From positions 62,001 to 126,000 of the forward strand of contig JAQNCT010000001.1 of assembly GCA_029077825.1 (NCBI GenBank): a DNA stretch of 64,000 nt, written 5' to 3'. Source of the DNA: Acidocella sp. (lineage in GTDB: Bacteria; Pseudomonadota; Alphaproteobacteria; Acetobacterales; Acetobacteraceae). This document shows, piece by piece, positions 45,810-55,923 of this stretch. The position numbers were made by a program, and so were the translations under genes. Each line of letters starts with the position of its first letter. Position 1 is the stretch's first letter. The notes under the pieces were generated by a model that worked only from the letters and a program-made list of their open reading frames with translations, did no database searches and was not told the origin of the DNA.

Positions 45810-47008
45810 CGATCAATTTCACCAAACACAATATCAATGGACCCGATAATCGCCACCACGTCGGCCAACATATGGCCGCGTGACAATTTATCGAGCACCT
45901 GCAAATGCGAAAATCCAGTTGGGCGAATTTTGCAGCGGTATGGGCGGTTGGTACCATCTGCCACCAGATAAACCCCAAATTCACCCTTCGGCGCTTCAAC
46001 CACCGTGTAGGTAGCACCCGCCGGCACATGATGCCCTTCAGTGTAGAGTTTAAAATGATGGATCAGCGCTTCCATCGAATGCTTCATATCAGCGCGCTTT
46101 GGTGGCGCAAACTTGGTGTCCTGCACCTTAACCGGGCCTGGTTTAATTTTTGCCAGCGCCTGGCTGACAATTTTTACACTCTCGCGCATCTCAGCAATGC
46201 GCACCAAATAACGGTCGTAACAATCACCGTGCAGGCCAACGGGCACGTCAAATTCAACCTCGGCATATTTGTCGTACGGCTGCGCCCGGCGCAAATCCCA
46301 CGCCACACCGCAAGCCCTCAGGTTTGGCCCTGAAAACCCCCAGGCCAGCGCATCAGCGGCAGAAATCACGCCAATATCCACCACCCGCTGCTTCCAAATA
46401 CGGTTGCCTGTCAGCAGAGATTCTAATTTATCAACAAACTTCGGAAACTCCGCGCACCAGGCTGCCAGATCAGCTTCCATGCCGGCTGGCATATCCTTTG
46501 CCACCCCACCCGGGCGGAAATAATTGGCATGGAAGCGCGCACCTGAGGCTGCTTCATGAAATTCCAGCAGCTTCTCGCGTTCCTCATAGCCCCACAGGCC
46601 CGGTGTTAAAGCGCCGCAATCCAATGCAAAACTGGCCACGCTGAGCAGATGATTCAAAACCCGTGTTAGCTCAGCAAAAATCATCCGTATCCACTGCGCC
46701 CGCTCTGGTGCGGTAATGCCCAACAATGTCTCGGTGGCCAAAGCAAAAGCATATTCGCACGCCATTGGCGAGACATAATCCAGCCGGTCAAAATACGGCA
46801 CGGATTGCATGTAGCTTTTATATTCGATGAGTTTCTCGGTGCCGCGGTGTAACAGCCCAATATGTGGGTCCGCGCGGGTAACAACCTCGCCGTCCATCTC
46901 CAAAATCAGCCGCAGCACGCCGTGCGCTGCCGGGTGCTGGGGGCCAAAATTTATGGTGTGGCTGTCAATTTCTATGGTTTTGGTAACCGACGGCATAATC
47001 TGGTCCAT
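45806..47008 (-). CDS. nuoD: NADH-quinone oxidoreductase subunit D
   Basis: 49-kDa-type subunit forming most of the quinone site with NuoB. The ATG at 47008 directly follows the nuoC stop (TAAGATG) and gives 400 residues, preferred over an upstream start inside nuo[21 protein letters not shown] holds the quinone-site histidine, [20 protein letters not shown] the conserved core, and the C-terminus [20 protein letters not shown] and VFGEIDR match the family. No accessory fusion to NuoC is present, unlike in E. coli. Confidence 0.97.
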   Translation of the reverse strand: MDQIMPSVTKTIEIDSHTINFGPQHPAAHGVLRLILEMDGEVVTRADPHIGLLHRGTEKLIEYKSYMQSVPYFDRLDYVSPMACEYAFALATETLLGITAPERAQWIRMIFAELTRVLNHLLSVASFALDCGALTPGLWGYEEREKLLEFHEAASGARFHANYFRPGGVAKDMPAGMEADLAAWCAEFPKFVDKLESLLTGNRIWKQRVVDIGVISAADALAWGFSGPNLRACGVAWDLRRAQPYDKYAEVEFDVPVGLHGDCYDRYLVRIAEMRESVKIVSQALAKIKPGPVKVQDTKFAPPKRADMKHSMEALIHHFKLYTEGHHVPAGATYTVVEAPKGEFGVYLVADGTNRPYRCKIRPTGFSHLQVLDKLSRGHMLADVVAIIGSIDIVFGEIDR

Positions 47009-47009
47009 C

Positions 47010-47618
47010 TTAACCCCGTGCCTTCTCATCGCCTGGCAGCGTGGTCATGGCTTCCCAGGGTGACAAAAAGTCAAAATTACGAAACTCCTGCGTGAGCTTC
47101 ACCTTTTCATAAACAATGGCTTTACGCTCATCGTCATAACGCACTTCCAAATAGCCGGTCAGCGGAAAATCCTTGCGCAACGGATGGCCTTCGAACCCGT
47201 AATCAGAAACGATGCGGCGATGGTCGGCCAACCCATCAAAGGGAATGCCGAACAGATCCCAAACTTCACGCTCCCACCAAGTCGCACTCGGCCAAATACC
47301 GGTCACAGATGGCATGGCAGCACCATCAGCCACCGGCACCACCAAACGCAGCCTCGCATTGCGGGTAACAGACAGTAAATTATACACCAACTCAAAGCGC
47401 AGGGGCCGCTCAGGCCAATCCACGCCGCAGATATCCATTACCTGGGCAAAACCAAACCCATCACGCAATTCCTGGCAAAGGCTTAACAGGGCTAGCGGCG
47501 TGGTGTGCGCCACCAGCGCCCCAAGCTCACGCACCACATTCGTGACACCTGCCAGAGCCGCGACTGCTACCAGCGCTTCATCAACCTGCACCGCCGGTTC
47601 CACCACATTATCAACCAC
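47010..47618 (-). CDS. nuoC: NADH-quinone oxidoreductase subunit C
   Basis: 30-kDa-type peripheral subunit. The frame is open far upstream inside nuoB, but the usual size points to the GTG at 47618, which overlaps the nuoB stop by eight bases and gives 202 residues. The signature is [20 protein letters not shown], followed by [20 protein letters not shown]. NuoC and NuoD are separate genes here. The choice between this GTG and another four codons later cannot be settled by eye. Confidence 0.95.
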   Translation of the reverse strand: MVDNVVEPAVQVDEALVAVAALAGVTNVVRELGALVAHTTPLALLSLCQELRDGFGFAQVMDICGVDWPERPLRFELVYNLLSVTRNARLRLVVPVADGAAMPSVTGIWPSATWWEREVWDLFGIPFDGLADHRRIVSDYGFEGHPLRKDFPLTGYLEVRYDDERKAIVYEKVKLTQEFRNFDFLSPWEAMTTLPGDEKARG

Positions 47619-48165
47619 GAAGAATCGTTCCCGTCCGGCGGATTTTTTTCTGTAATTGCATAATCCCGTACACCAGCGCCTCAGCGGTGGGCGGGCAGCC
47701 TGGCACATAAATATCCACCGGCACCACCCGGTCACAGCCGCGCACCACCGAATATGAGTAATGGTAATAACCGCCACCATTAGCGCAGCTTCCCATTGAA
47801 ATCACCCAGCGCGGCTCGGGCATCTGGTCGTATACCTTGCGCAGCGCCGGGGCCATTTTGTTGGTCAGCGTGCCAGCTACAATCATCACATCGCTCTGGC
47901 GCGGGCTGGCGCGTGGAATAATGCCAAACCGGTCGAGGTCGTAACGCGGCATGTAGGCGTGGATCATTTCAATCGCGCAGCAAGCCAGCCCGAAGGTCAT
48001 AGGCCACAGGCTGCCAGTGCGCGCCCAGTTCACCATTTTATCGAGATTCGCCACCACGAAGCCCTTGCCTGCGATCTCACCCGTAATGCCCCTGATTACG
48101 GCATCCTGGGCATCACCAGGCGGCAACGCATCACGGTTCCAGGCTAAATCTGCGGAATCGCTCAC
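47611..48165 (-). CDS. nuoB: NADH-quinone oxidoreductase subunit B
   Basis: Peripheral subunit carrying terminal cluster N2 next to the quinone. GTG at 48165 follows GAGAAG five bases after the nuoA stop and gives 184 residues; an upstream ATG would lie inside nuoA. Ligands are the adjacent cysteines in [15 protein letters not shown], then [20 protein letters not shown], and [18 protein letters not shown]. The extended N-terminus (about 30 residues) is typical of alphaproteobacteria. Confidence 0.96.
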   Translation of the reverse strand: MSDSADLAWNRDALPPGDAQDAVIRGITGEIAGKGFVVANLDKMVNWARTGSLWPMTFGLACCAIEMIHAYMPRYDLDRFGIIPRASPRQSDVMIVAGTLTNKMAPALRKVYDQMPEPRWVISMGSCANGGGYYHYSYSVVRGCDRVVPVDIYVPGCPPTAEALVYGIMQLQKKIRRTGTILRG

Positions 48166-48170
48166 CTTCT

Positions 48171-48536
48171 CTACTCCCAATCCAAGGCACCCTTGTTCCA
48201 CTCATAGATGAAGCCAATGGTCAAAACGGCAAGGAAGCCCAGCATCGAAAAAAATCCGAGCAGTCCAATCCGCGACAGGCTGACAGCCCAGGGGAACAAA
48301 AACGCCACTTCGATATCAAATATAATGAAAAGAATGGCCACCAGGTAAAACCGCACGTCAAACTTGCGCCGTGCATCATCAAACGCCTCAAACCCGCATT
48401 CATAGGGCGATAATTTGGCGGCGTAAGGTTTTTGGTGGGCAATGAAAATTGACCCGACGACAAAGGCAACCCCCAGCAGGGCGGCGATCGCCACAAATAC
48501 CAGGATGGGAAAATATTGCGTGAGAACTGGCTGCAA
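48171..48536 (-). CDS. nuoA: NADH-quinone oxidoreductase subunit A
   Basis: Small membrane subunit of complex I, 121 residues, three helices. No ATG exists at the right place; TTG at 48536 follows AGGAGAG at good spacing and starts the expected hydrophobic helix ([18 protein letters not shown]). The loop [20 protein letters not shown] is the family signature with its quinone-site cysteine. The next helices read [20 protein letters not shown]. It is the first gene of the nuo operon. Its promoter should lie in the 109 bases between it and tRNA-Asp. Confidence 0.96.
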   Translation of the reverse strand: MQPVLTQYFPILVFVAIAALLGVAFVVGSIFIAHQKPYAAKLSPYECGFEAFDDARRKFDVRFYLVAILFIIFDIEVAFLFPWAVSLSRIGLLGFFSMLGFLAVLTIGFIYEWNKGALDWE

Positions 48537-48645
48537 CGCGTCTCTCCTGCTCCTGAACCGGGTCAAAACCAAACAAGTCTCGTGTCGCACCGCAACAAGG
48601 CCTGGTCAAGGTTAGTTCATCTGCTAAATTATCGGTACTGCTGCG

Positions 48646-48722
<77 letters not shown>

Positions 48723-48811
48723 ATTACTGCGTGACGGCGGTTTAGTGCCCCCCGGCACACAGGTCAAGCGTGCCGGAGAATGAAAAATTTGGTAGGAAAA
48801 ATAAAGGGGTA

Positions 48812-48883
48812 TAGGCGATGACGGGTTTGAACCGCCGACCCTCTCGGTGTAAACGAGACGCTCTACCGCTGAGCTAATCGCCC
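48812..48883 (-). tRNA. tRNA-Val (TAC)
   Basis: Cloverleaf on the minus strand. Acceptor GGGCGAT pairs with ATCGCCT, with a terminal G-T pair. The D-arm is TAGCTCAGCGGTAGAGC, and the anticodon stem-loop TCTCG-TTTACAC-CGAGA gives TAC. The T-arm is GGCGGTTCAAACCCGTC. The discriminator is A and CCA is not encoded, unlike the neighbouring Asp and Leu genes. Confidence 0.95.
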
Positions 48884-48946
48884 AAAAACCTTGGAAAATT
48901 CAGAGGATTAGCGAACCAACCCCCTGATAGCATGAAACACGGCCGA

Positions 48947-49219
48947 TTAGTTAACAGCGTCTTTCAAGGTTTTGCCGGCCTTGAAGCGCACCGCAGTGGA
49001 GGCCGGAATGTCAATTTCATCGCCGGTACGGGGATTGCGGCCCTTTGAAGCTTCACGGTCCACAGTGGCAAAGGTGCCAAAGCCGACCAGCCGGACTTCA
49101 ACCTTCTGCTTCAATGAACCCTCGATCGCGCCAAACACGGCATCCACAACTTCCGCAGCCTTGGCTTTTGAAATTTCGGTTTTCTCTGCCACAGCGGCAA
49201 TTAAATCCATTTTGTTCAC
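48947..49219 (-). CDS. hupB: HU-family DNA-binding protein
   Basis: Nucleoid protein that bends DNA, 90 residues, typical of HU. The frame is open further upstream, but GTG at 49219 after GGGAG gives the usual start (NKMDLIAAVAEKTEISKAKA). The beta-arm segment GFGTFATVDREASKGRNPRT contains the DNA-binding GRNPRTG motif, followed by the family end RFKAGKTLKDAVN. It follows lon on the same strand with a 139-base gap. The order clpX-lon-hup is conserved in many proteobacteria. Confidence 0.96.
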   Translation of the reverse strand: MNKMDLIAAVAEKTEISKAKAAEVVDAVFGAIEGSLKQKVEVRLVGFGTFATVDREASKGRNPRTGDEIDIPASTAVRFKAGKTLKDAVN

Positions 49220-49358
49220 AGTAAAGTCTCCCTGTTTTCGTTCATCAAAATCATTCGCACGTTCGAATAACCAAATTGGTCTCTGCGAACAAGGCCACCA
49301 ACCGTGCCCAAGCCGCGCAGAGTACCGAATTTGGCCGCTTTCAGTCAATTATTGCCAA

Positions 49359-51773
49359 TTAGTGTGGCAGTGATGCCGTCCTCGTATCAGCTGACGCTGC
49401 CGCAATCTCCTCGGGCTTTTCTTCCCAAACGATCGCTTCCGGCTGGCGCGATAATGCCAAGGCGATCACCTCATCCACATGCGATACCGGGATGATATGT
49501 AAGCCTTTTTTGACATTATCCGGGATCTCGATGAGGTCTTTTTCGTTATCTTTGGGGATAATGACCGTCGTGATTCCGGCCCGCAAAGCCGCCAGCAGTT
49601 TCTCCTTTAAACCGCCAATCGGGAGCACCCGGCCGCGCAGGGTAATTTCGCCGGTCATCGCAATATCCCTGCGAATCGGGATGTTCGTGATGACGCTGAC
49701 GATGGATGTCGCCATCGCAATGCCGGCTGAAGGCCCATCCTTGGGCGTCGCACCTTCCGGTACGTGCACATGGATATCGCGTTTATCAAAGAAAGGCGGC
49801 TTGATGCCGAACTGGGTGGCCCGCGAGCGGATATAAGAATACGCCGCCGCCACACTCTCCTGCATCACATCGCCGAGCTTGCCAGTTTGCTTGATCGTGC
49901 CTTTACCCGGCAGCAACAGGCTCTCAATGGTGAGAATCTCGCCGCCTACCTCGGTCCAGGCCAAACCAGTCACAACCCCCACCATGTCCTCAGCCTCGGT
50001 CTCGCCGTAGCGGAACCGGGGCACGCCGGAGAACTTCTCCAGGTTCTTTTTGGTAATGGCGACCTTCTTGACCTTGGAAGTGACAATCTCCTTCACCGCC
50101 TTGCGGGCGAGGTTGGCAATTTCACGCTCGAGGTTCCGCACGCCTGCTTCCCGCGTATAGGTGCGGATCAATTCATGCAAAGCTTCATCGCTGATCGACC
50201 ATTCTTCTGGCTTCAGCCCATGGGATTCGCCTTGCTTGTTCACCAAATGGCGCTTGGCGATTTGAACCTTCTCATCCTCGGTGTAACCAGGAATACGAAT
50301 GATCTCCATGCGGTCCAGCAAAGGCTGCGGCATCTTCAATGTGTTTGCAGTGGTCACAAACATCACATCCGAGAGGTCATAATCAACTTCCAGATAATGA
50401 TCCGCAAAGGTCGCGTTCTGCTCAGGGTCCAGCACTTCAAGCAACGCCGAGGACGGATCGCCCCGCCAATCATTGCCGAGTTTGTCAATTTCATCGAGCA
50501 AAAACAGTGGATTAGACGTTTTTGCCTTCTTCATGCCCTGGATCATCTTGCCCGGCATTGAGCCGATATAGGTGCGCCGGTGACCACGAATTTCAGCCTC
50601 ATCGCGCACGCCGCCCAGCGACATCCGCGCGAAATTGCGGCCAGTGGCTTTGGCAATGGATTTGCCCAGCGAGGTTTTACCAACACCCGGCGGTCCCACC
50701 AAACACAAAATCGCCCCCCGCAGTTTCGGGCTGCGCGACTGCACAGCCAGATACTCGATAATCCGCTCCTTGACCTTCTCCAGACCATAATGGTCCTCGT
50801 TCAGAATCCGCTCAGCTTCCAGCACATCGTTCTTGATCTTGCTGCGCTTCTTCCAGGGGATGCCCAGAATCCAGTCAAGATAATTGCGGACCACCGTCGC
50901 TTCCGCACTCATCGGGCTCATGCTGCGCAGCTTCTTCAACTCTGAGAGCGCCTTCTCGCGGGCTTCCTTGGAGAGCTTGGTCGCCTTGATCTTGGCCTCC
51001 AGCTCGGCGGTCTCATCCTTACCGTCCTCGCCCTCGCCCAGCTCCTTCTGAATGGCCTTGAGCTGCTCATTCAGATAATATTCGCGCTGGGTCTTCTCCA
51101 TCTGCCGCTTCACCCGGTTGCGAATTTTCTTCTCAACCTGCAGCACACCAATTTCGGATTCCATATGGCTGAACACCCGCTCCAGCCGCTCGGCTGTGGT
51201 GTCGATCTCCAGCAGTTCCTGCTTATCCGAAATCTTTAATCCCAGATGACTGGCTACGGTGTCGGCCAGCTTGGAAGGATCATCGATCTGGTTGACCGAG
51301 ACCAGCACTTCCGGCGCGATCTTCTTGTTCAGCTTGATATATTGCTCAAACTGCGAAACCACGGTGCGCGCCAACGCCTCGATTTCCTTACTATCATCAT
51401 GCTTCTCTTCAAGATTCTCATAAAAAACCTCAAAATAGGCTTCGGTTTCCTTGAAATCAGTAATCCTGGCGCGGCGCACGCCTTCCACCAGCACCTTCAC
51501 CGTGCCGTCCGGCAGCTTCAGGAGCTGTAAAATGGTCGAAACCGTGCCGACCTTGTAAATATCATCCGCCGATGGGTCGTCCTGGGCGGCATTCTTCTGC
51601 GCGACGAGCAGGATTTGCTTATCCTCCTTCATCACGGTTTCCAGCGCGCGCACTGACTTATCACGGCCAACAAACAGCGGCACGATCATGTGCGGAAACA
51701 CGACAATGTCGCGTAGGGGCAAAACCGCCAGAGTCTCAACTAGCTCAGGCGTTGGGCGTTCAGCTTCAGGCAT
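49359..51773 (-). CDS. lon: ATP-dependent protease Lon
   Basis: Homohexameric AAA+ serine protease of 804 residues, normal for LonA. The N-terminal substrate domain ([20 protein letters not shown]) spans about 200 residues, followed by a coiled coil. Walker A is [15 protein letters not shown], and sensor and pore segments follow. The protease domain near residue 600 has the catalytic serine in [14 protein letters not shown] and the lysine in [16 protein letters not shown]. In Caulobacter, Lon degrades cell-cycle factors such as CcrM and DnaA, which connects it to the GcrA/CcrM theme here only by known biology. Confidence 0.97.
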   Translation of the reverse strand: MPEAERPTPELVETLAVLPLRDIVVFPHMIVPLFVGRDKSVRALETVMKEDKQILLVAQKNAAQDDPSADDIYKVGTVSTILQLLKLPDGTVKVLVEGVRRARITDFKETEAYFEVFYENLEEKHDDSKEIEALARTVVSQFEQYIKLNKKIAPEVLVSVNQIDDPSKLADTVASHLGLKISDKQELLEIDTTAERLERVFSHMESEIGVLQVEKKIRNRVKRQMEKTQREYYLNEQLKAIQKELGEGEDGKDETAELEAKIKATKLSKEAREKALSELKKLRSMSPMSAEATVVRNYLDWILGIPWKKRSKIKNDVLEAERILNEDHYGLEKVKERIIEYLAVQSRSPKLRGAILCLVGPPGVGKTSLGKSIAKATGRNFARMSLGGVRDEAEIRGHRRTYIGSMPGKMIQGMKKAKTSNPLFLLDEIDKLGNDWRGDPSSALLEVLDPEQNATFADHYLEVDYDLSDVMFVTTANTLKMPQPLLDRMEIIRIPGYTEDEKVQIAKRHLVNKQGESHGLKPEEWSISDEALHELIRTYTREAGVRNLEREIANLARKAVKEIVTSKVKKVAITKKNLEKFSGVPRFRYGETEAEDMVGVVTGLAWTEVGGEILTIESLLLPGKGTIKQTGKLGDVMQESVAAAYSYIRSRATQFGIKPPFFDKRDIHVHVPEGATPKDGPSAGIAMATSIVSVITNIPIRRDIAMTGEITLRGRVLPIGGLKEKLLAALRAGITTVIIPKDNEKDLIEIPDNVKKGLHIIPVSHVDEVIALALSRQPEAIVWEEKPEEIAAASADTRTASLPH

Positions 51774-52070
51774 GATAAATTCCTATCACTCACAAAGACC
51801 GCCCTGAAAGGCTCGGTCCAAGGTGCCGGGTAATCCGGCCACATGCAATATATCGGCAAGCTTGGCGTAACGCGCAAGTACGTTCGACAAAACAGCACAA
51901 AAAACCAAAAAACCGGTCATTTTTTGCAAAAAATGACCAAAAAACCCTTAATGTACGCTGCTTCAGCGAAACAAACCACCACTAGGTAAATTAGTTATGG
52001 CGAGTCAGTTGGCGTGGATTTCAAGCACCGGAGACGCAAAAAAACACATCAATGAACCGCCAGAACAGGT
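51774..52070. other. Intergenic region between clpX and lon
   Basis: This 297-base gap has no gene. Besides a perfect 24-base palindrome (separate entry), it should hold the lon promoter. On the minus strand, CTTGCG (rc 51873-51878) lies 17 bases before CGATATATT (about 51847-51855), vaguely like a sigma-32 promoter. The spacing is longer than the usual 13-15 bases for heat-shock promoters, so this is weak. The rest shows nothing I recognise. Confidence 0.4.
51915..51938. terminator. Perfect 24-base palindrome, possible clpX terminator
   Basis: Eleven bases (GGTCATTTTTT) are perfectly mirrored around a central GC. On the minus strand the hairpin is followed by GG-TTTTTT-GG-TTTTTT, which fits termination of clpX. 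The AT-rich stem is unusual for an intrinsic terminator in this GC-rich genome, so a protein-binding site upstream of lon is also possible. Confidence 0.6.
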
Positions 52071-53330
52071 TTACGAAGCAGTGTCGATGCGTTCTTGGGT
52101 GTAGAGGAACAACGGCTCGGCCCTTCCTTCGGCCACCTCACCGCTGATCACCACCTCAGAGACCGAATCCAGCCCCGGCAGGTCAAACATAGTGGTTAGC
52201 AGAATGGATTCCATGATGGAACGCAAACCACGTGCGCCAGTTTTACGCTTGATGGCACGCGCCGCCACCACTTTCAGCGCATCCTCGGTGAAGGTGAGCT
52301 TCACCCCTTCCATTTCGAACAACCGGCCATATTGCTTGACCAACGCGTTCTTGGGCTTGGTGAGAATCTCGATCAGCACGGATTCGTCAAGGTCATCGAG
52401 CGTTGCCACCACCGGCAGACGGCCAATGAATTCCGGGATCAAGCCAAATTTCAGCAAATCCTCCGGCTCAATTTCACGCAAAATCAAACCGGTACGGCGC
52501 TCATCCTCGCTGCGCACATCGGCACCAAAACCGATTCCGGTGCCTTTTTTACCGCGCATGGAGATAATTTTCTCCAAGCCGGCGAAGGCGCCACCGCAGA
52601 TGAACAGAATGTTGGTGGTATCAACCTGCAGAAATTCCTGCTGCGGATGCTTGCGCCCACCTTGCGGCGGCACCGAGGCTACAGTGCCTTCCATAATCTT
52701 CAACAACGCCTGCTGCACACCCTCACCGCTTACGTCACGGGTGATCGAGGGGTTATCAGATTTGCGGGAAATTTTATCGACCTCGTCGATATACACAATG
52801 CCGCGCTGCGCGCGTTCCACATTATAATCAGCAGCCTGTAATAGTTTGAGGATGATATTCTCAACATCCTCACCTACATAACCAGCTTCGGTTAGGGTGG
52901 TGGCGTCCGCCATGGTAAACGGCACATCTAGAATCCGCGCCAGCGTTTGCGCCAGCAAGGTTTTACCCGAACCAGTTGGCCCCACCAGCATGATGTTGGA
53001 TTTGGCAATCTCGATATCGTTATTTTTGGTGGCGTGAGCCAGGCGCTTATAATGGTTATGAACCGCAACTGAAAGCACCTTCTTGGCGTGGCCCTGGCCG
53101 ATCACATAATCATCAAGAACTTTACAAATTTCCCGCGGAGTCGGCACGCCGTCACGCGACTTCACCATATGGGTCTTGTGCTCTTCACGGATGATATCCA
53201 TGCACAGCTCAACACACTCGTCGCAAATAAACACCGTGGGCCCAGCGATAAGCTTACGGACCTCGTGCTGAGACTTGCCACAGAACGAGCAGTACAGGGT
53301 GTTTTTCGAATCACTCGACTTGCTGCTCAT
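52071..53330 (-). CDS. clpX: ATP-dependent Clp protease ATP-binding subunit ClpX
   Basis: AAA+ unfoldase that feeds ClpP, 419 residues. The N-terminal zinc-binding domain has [18 protein letters not shown] and CDECVELC. Walker A is [18 protein letters not shown], Walker [21 protein letters not shown], and the ClpP-binding IGF loop is [13 protein letters not shown]. The ATG at 53330 has GGAG six bases upstream; a GTG two codons earlier is possible. In alphaproteobacteria ClpXP degrades CtrA and other cell-cycle proteins. It follows clpP by 220 bases. Confidence 0.97.
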   Translation of the reverse strand: MSSKSSDSKNTLYCSFCGKSQHEVRKLIAGPTVFICDECVELCMDIIREEHKTHMVKSRDGVPTPREICKVLDDYVIGQGHAKKVLSVAVHNHYKRLAHATKNNDIEIAKSNIMLVGPTGSGKTLLAQTLARILDVPFTMADATTLTEAGYVGEDVENIILKLLQAADYNVERAQRGIVYIDEVDKISRKSDNPSITRDVSGEGVQQALLKIMEGTVASVPPQGGRKHPQQEFLQVDTTNILFICGGAFAGLEKIISMRGKKGTGIGFGADVRSEDERRTGLILREIEPEDLLKFGLIPEFIGRLPVVATLDDLDESVLIEILTKPKNALVKQYGRLFEMEGVKLTFTEDALKVVAARAIKRKTGARGLRSIMESILLTTMFDLPGLDSVSEVVISGEVAEGRAEPLFLYTQERIDTAS

Positions 53331-53550
53331 AACCACTCCAAGAGCGCGAAAATTTCAAATTAAAGACTAGTCCCCGATGCAACGGGGCACAATAGTCCGG
53401 CACAGCGCGCTAAAAATGCCAAAGAAAACAATTCTCTACGGAAAGACTTCCGGTCTGCTATGCCGCTCTCGCACCGATTTCCGGTCAAAACCAGCCCATG
53501 AGAATCGCAAGCTCATGCGCCGACGGCCACCGCCACCGGCGCATATATGG

Positions 53551-54237
53551 TCAGTCCTTCGGCTCGGATTTCACCGGCTCGGCCTTGCCGTCGCCCGGCA
53601 CCGGCTGGCTCTTCACCACCTCATCAACAATGCCGAAATCCTTGGCTTCCTGGGCAGACATATAGGTGTCGCGTTCCAACTTGGCCTCAATGGCTTCGAG
53701 CGGCTGGCCGGTATGGTCCACGTAAATCTGGTTCAACCGCTTGCGCAGGTTGAGAATTTCCCGTGCCTGAATCTCGATGTCGGTGGCCTGACCCTGGGCA
53801 CCGCCGGAAGGCTGGTGCACCATCACGCGGGCATTCGGCAGAGCGAAACGCTTGCCCTTCTCGCCGGCGCACAGCAGCAAGCTGCCCATTGAAGCCGCCT
53901 GGCCGATACATACCGTGCTCACTGGCGAGCGGATATATTGCATAGTGTCATAAATCGCGAGACCAGATGAGACCACGCCGCCTGGGCTATTGATATAAAA
54001 CGAAATATCCTTGTTGGGATTCTCGCTCTCCAGGAACAAAAGCTGGGCGCAGATCAAAGCGCTCACCTGGTCGTAAACCTGCCCGGTGAGAAAGATAATC
54101 CGCTCCTTCAACAGGCGCGAGTAAATATCATAGGAGCGTTCACCACGCGCCGTCTGCTCAACCACCATCGGCACGAGATTGTTATTGTAAATCTCGACTG
54201 GATCCCGATCCCACATATGCTCAAATCCTTGTTTCAT
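53551..54237 (-). CDS. clpP: ATP-dependent Clp protease proteolytic subunit
   Basis: Barrel-forming serine protease, 228 residues. The catalytic triad is Ser in [13 protein letters not shown], His in [12 protein letters not shown], and Asp in [18 protein letters not shown]. The handle helix region [20 protein letters not shown] is normal. A 20-residue charged C-terminal tail ([13 protein letters not shown]) extends beyond the usual end. It starts 108 bases after tig, in the standard tig-clpP-clpX order. Confidence 0.97.
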   Translation of the reverse strand: MKQGFEHMWDRDPVEIYNNNLVPMVVEQTARGERSYDIYSRLLKERIIFLTGQVYDQVSALICAQLLFLESENPNKDISFYINSPGGVVSSGLAIYDTMQYIRSPVSTVCIGQAASMGSLLLCAGEKGKRFALPNARVMVHQPSGGAQGQATDIEIQAREILNLRKRLNQIYVDHTGQPLEAIEAKLERDTYMSAQEAKDFGIVDEVVKSQPVPGDGKAEPVKSEPKD

Positions 54238-54345
54238 ATAACCGGCAACCCCGGCACCGCATCACGCCTCACAGAGGCCGCGACGCGGGCGGGACAAACC
54301 GTCATTAGCTTAAGGTAGTCAATCGCAGGCCCGCGTCTAGGGGTC

Positions 54346-55668
54346 TTATACTTCCGGGTCGGCGGCAAGTTCCTCAGGGGTCACCGAGACCTCTTCGAGG
54401 GTCAGACTGCCGAGCAGATAATCCACCACCTTGTCCTCAAAAATCGGGCCACGGAAGCGTTCCATCTCACGCGGGTTCTTTTTGAAGAATTCCACAACCT
54501 GCATCGCCTGGTCACGATATTTCATCGCTTCGGCGAACATGGCGCGCTGCAAATCCTGGTCATTCACGGTAATTTCGTTCGCGCGGCCAATTTCCGCCAC
54601 CAGCAGGCCCAAACGCACGCGGCGGTCCGCAATAGCGCGGTATTCCGCCCGCAGCGTTTCATCATCCTTTTCGGCATCCTCGGGGTCAGCCCGGCCAGCG
54701 GCCTTCTCGGCCTCAACCTGGCGCCAAATTTCGCTGAACTCGGCCTCAACCAGACCTTGTGGCGCCTCGAAATGGGCGCGCTCCGAGAGGGCATCCAGCA
54801 GGGTGCGCTTCAATTTCAGACGCGTCATCTGCTGATATTCCCGGTCAATTTGCTCGGAAATGGTCTTTTGCAGCGCCTCAAGGGACTCAACGCCCAAACT
54901 CTTGGCAAATTCGTCATCAACCACGGCAATCTTTGGCACTGCCAGCGATTTGGCGGTGATTTCAAACTGCGCGGCCTTACCGGCCAGGTCCTTGGCGCCG
55001 TAATCGGCGGGGAAATCAACGGTAATGGTGCGGGTTTCGCCCGGTGCCATGCCCTCCATCTGCTCGGAGAAGCCTGGGATGAAGCCTTCGCCAGCAATGG
55101 TAATGGCAACATCCTCGGCGGAGCCGCCGGGGAATGCCACGTCATCAATGCGGCCAATAAAATCAACGGTTAATTGCTCGCCTTTGGCAGCCGGGCGGGG
55201 TTCTTCCACCGGCTCAAACATTTTGCGGCTATCAGCCAGCTTGGCCAACGCATCGGCCACGGCGGTATCAGTCACCGTCGCCACCGGCTTTTGCAGGACG
55301 ATATCGCCCAGGCCCGGCATCGTGATATCAGGCAGAATTTCCATTTCCATGGTGAATTCCAGGTCGGAATTCTCGCCATGTTTGGTCACTTCCAGCTTCG
55401 GCTGCATCGCCGGGCGCAGGTTGCGCTCCGAGATCAGCTGGTCGGAGGCCGCATTGATCGCACCTTCCGCAATTTCGGCGGCGACCGCACTGCCATAGCG
55501 CTTGCGCACCAATGACATCGGCACCTTGCCAGGGCGAAAGCCCGGCACCTGCATGGTGCGGCCCAACTCAGCCAGGCGTTTCTCACGCTTTACCGCGAGT
55601 TCGGGTTCGGGAACCACGACCGTGAAGCCACGCTTCAAGCCGTCGGAGAGCGTTTCGGTAACCTGCAT
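54346..55668 (-). CDS. tig: Trigger factor
   Basis: Ribosome-associated folding chaperone, 440 residues. The ribosome-binding N-domain has GFRPGKVPMSLVRKRYG, which includes the signature GFRxGKxP. The FKBP-like PPIase domain spans about residues 150-240 (LTVDFIGRIDDVAFPGGSAE, then FIPGFSEQMEGMAPGETRTI). The C-terminal chaperone arms follow (MQVVEFFKKNPREMERFRGP). The frame is open into tRNA-Leu, but ATG at 55668 gives the normal start (MQVTETLSDGLKRGFTVVVP). It opens the tig-clpP-clpX-lon cluster. Confidence 0.97.
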   Translation of the reverse strand: MQVTETLSDGLKRGFTVVVPEPELAVKREKRLAELGRTMQVPGFRPGKVPMSLVRKRYGSAVAAEIAEGAINAASDQLISERNLRPAMQPKLEVTKHGENSDLEFTMEMEILPDITMPGLGDIVLQKPVATVTDTAVADALAKLADSRKMFEPVEEPRPAAKGEQLTVDFIGRIDDVAFPGGSAEDVAITIAGEGFIPGFSEQMEGMAPGETRTITVDFPADYGAKDLAGKAAQFEITAKSLAVPKIAVVDDEFAKSLGVESLEALQKTISEQIDREYQQMTRLKLKRTLLDALSERAHFEAPQGLVEAEFSEIWRQVEAEKAAGRADPEDAEKDDETLRAEYRAIADRRVRLGLLVAEIGRANEITVNDQDLQRAMFAEAMKYRDQAMQVVEFFKKNPREMERFRGPIFEDKVVDYLLGSLTLEEVSVTPEELAADPEV

Positions 55669-55710
55669 CGACGAGACCATCCTTACACAACAAACCAATA
55701 CCAAACGCTT

Positions 55711-55795
<85 letters not shown>

Positions 55796-55923
55796 CGCGT
55801 TCAACAAGCCGCGCCGTCTAGCGCGAGTTCGGTCACTTCACAAGCAGCGGCTCTCGTATAAGCGGCTTTTGCCTGCTATTTCGGCCCGGCAACCATCTCA
55901 TGCCGACGGGGTATCATAAGCCG

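Noticed and set aside
51848-51878. Heat-shock (sigma-32) promoter for lon
   Set aside because: The two boxes are only partial matches and the spacing is longer than usual, so it is mentioned only as weak.
53517-53542. Terminator after clpP
   Set aside because: GCGCCG/CGGCGC stem exists but no T run follows on the minus strand.
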